From an uncultured Eubacteriales bacterium (GTDB taxonomy: Bacteria > Bacillota > Clostridia > Oscillospirales > CAG-272): a DNA stretch of 7,970 nt. Both the position numbers and the translations under genes were made by a program. Each line of letters starts with the position of its first letter. The first letter of the stretch is position 1. The DNA is taken from contig CAKTAA010000100.1 of the NCBI GenBank assembly GCA_934526185.1, positions 1 to 7,970 of the forward strand, in the 5' to 3' direction. The notes under the pieces were generated by a model. It made no database searches. It saw only the letters and a list, made by a program, of their open reading frames with translations, and was not told the origin of the DNA. Of the stretch, positions 6,912 through 7,970 are shown one piece after another.

Positions 6912-7886
6912 ATGATTGAGCTGAAGCATATAAACAAGACCTTTAAGGTCGCAAAGCGCAATGCCGGGTTTTCCGAAGCGGTCAAGGCTTTGTTTAAGAA
7001 AGAATACACCTGTATAAACGCCCTGCAGGATGTATCCTTTACAATAGAAGACGGCGAAATGGTCGGCTATATCGGGCCAAATGGCGCTGGCAAAAGCAGC
7101 ACGATAAAGATCATGAGCGGTATTCTGACACCGGACAGCGGCGAATGCGTTATTAACGGCCGCGTCCCCTGGAAAGAGAGGATCGCCCATGTACAAGAGA
7201 TCGGCGTTGTCTTTGGTCAGAGATCTCAGCTTTGGTGGGACGTACCTGTAATTGACAGCTTTGAGCTGATTCGGGATATCTATAAAGTCGAAGCGACTTC
7301 GTACAAAAAGACCTTATCTCAGCTTATTGAACTGTTGCATCTCAGCGAGCTTGTAAAGATGCCTGCAAGACAGCTTTCTCTTGGTCAGCGAATGCGATGC
7401 GAAATTGCGGCGTCGCTTTTACACAGCCCGAAGATCCTTTTTCTGGACGAGCCTACGATTGGCCTGGATGCAGTTTCAAAGCTTGCTGTCAGAGAATTTA
7501 TCAAAACAATAAATCGGGAAAACAAAACAACGGTTCTTCTGACCACTCACGATATGCAGGATATCGAAGCTCTGACTGAACGCATTTTGCTGATCGGCAG
7601 GGGACGGCTCCTTCTTGACGGCTCTTTGTCTGAGCTGAAAACACGCGGCTCCGCGCATAGAACCCTGACGGTAGATTATTCGGGAGAGCGCCTGCCGGCC
7701 TTTGCGCATATGACTGTTTCCAGGGATCTTGACGGTCATGCTGAAATCATCATAGACACCGCATTTCTGACGGTATCACAGGCGATTTCATACATTTCCT
7801 CCGTGGTGGAGGTAAAAGATATCTCCGTCAAGAGTGAAGCCGTTGATGAAATAGTTGTTAAGCTGTATAAGAAATTTGAAATATGA
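6912..7886 (+). CDS. ABC-2 type transporter ATP-binding protein (COG4586-like)
   Basis: A 324-residue ATPase that powers an ABC transporter at the cytoplasmic face of the membrane. Visible motifs in order: Walker A GPNGAGKS (55-62), Q-loop within VVFGQRSQLWWD (99-110), signature LSLGQ (155-159), Walker B ILFLDEP (175-181), D-loop GLD (184-186) and switch His213 in TTHD. A C-terminal accessory domain of about 80 residues follows. The length, the FGQRSQLWWD stretch and the insertion between the first strand and Walker A match the uncharacterised COG4586 class, which is normally followed by two ABC-2 permease genes and is exporter-like rather than a binding-protein-dependent sugar importer. It starts 121 bp after the AraC-family gene on the same strand. 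The next frame overlaps its stop as ATGA, a common coupling arrangement. Substrate unknown. Confidence 0.92.
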   Translation: MIELKHINKTFKVAKRNAGFSEAVKALFKKEYTCINALQDVSFTIEDGEMVGYIGPNGAGKSSTIKIMSGILTPDSGECVINGRVPWKERIAHVQEIGVVFGQRSQLWWDVPVIDSFELIRDIYKVEATSYKKTLSQLIELLHLSELVKMPARQLSLGQRMRCEIAASLLHSPKILFLDEPTIGLDAVSKLAVREFIKTINRENKTTVLLTTHDMQDIEALTERILLIGRGRLLLDGSLSELKTRGSAHRTLTVDYSGERLPAFAHMTVSRDLDGHAEIIIDTAFLTVSQAISYISSVVEVKDISVKSEAVDEIVVKLYKKFEI

Positions 7887-7970
7887 AAAAGTATCTCTCC
7901 TCGTATACTAATATTTGCAGACGGTTTTAAGTGAGTCTGCTTAGTTCACTTTTGAATATCAGCAGGCTAT
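7883..7970 (+). pseudogene. Possible broken 5' end of an ABC permease gene
   Basis: An ATG at 7883 overlaps the ABC gene stop (ATGA) and reads MKKYLSSYTNICRRF before a TAA at 7928-7930. This resembles the N-terminus of the ABC-2 permeases that normally follow COG4586-type ATPases. After the stop the same frame gives VSLLSSLLNISRL, while another frame gives FEYQQA at 7951-7968, similar in place and type to the EYR-like segment of such permeases. This would fit a permease start carrying more than one lesion. Alternatively the true permease may begin beyond the window and this is a short unrelated frame. There are too few residues to decide. Confidence 0.35.

Noticed and set aside
1..7970. tRNA, rRNA, CRISPR array, insertion sequence or prophage
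   Set aside because: No regularly spaced repeats, transposase-like or phage-like proteins, or RNA-gene signatures were seen.

Overview
The window looks like chromosomal DNA from a low-to-moderate GC Gram-positive anaerobe, probably a gut-type clostridium (Bacillota). This is inferred from strong GGAGG-type ribosome binding sites, a consensus sigma-A promoter, a lipoprotein with a Thr/Pro/Ala-rich stalk and SH3-like repeats, and an N-terminal domain style common in clostridial NlpC/P60-type proteins. No phage, insertion sequence, CRISPR array, tRNA or rRNA is visible.

Layout. Positions 1-347 hold no convincing gene, only the downstream flank of the first glycosidase and a short GC-richer stretch that may be a gene relic. 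Three genes follow on the minus strand, which reads right to left: a large protein joining an NlpC/P60-like cysteine-peptidase-fold domain to a GH36-like glycosidase (5687-3138); a lipoprotein with two SH3-like repeats (3045-2344); and a stand-alone GH36-like glycosidase homologous to the C-terminal part of the fusion (2222-348). Two terminator-like hairpins lie back to back between the lipoprotein and the second glycosidase. A divergent control region (about 5688-5956) separates this group from plus-strand genes: an AraC-family regulator (5957-6790) and the ATP-binding subunit of an ABC-2 type exporter (6912-7886). A short reading frame overlaps the end of the ABC gene and resembles the start of its permease, but it stops after 15 codons.

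How it may work together. Divergent AraC/XylS regulators next to glycoside hydrolase genes usually sense a sugar and control the neighbouring enzymes, so the AraC protein is the likely regulator of the fusion gene and possibly of the whole minus-strand group. Both glycosidases lack signal peptides and so should act in the cytoplasm, yet no sugar importer is in view; the ABC protein belongs to an exporter-like class. The most unusual item is the NlpC/P60-like plus GH36-like fusion without an export signal. Next is the paired use of variant GH36 motifs, which makes the substrate uncertain.
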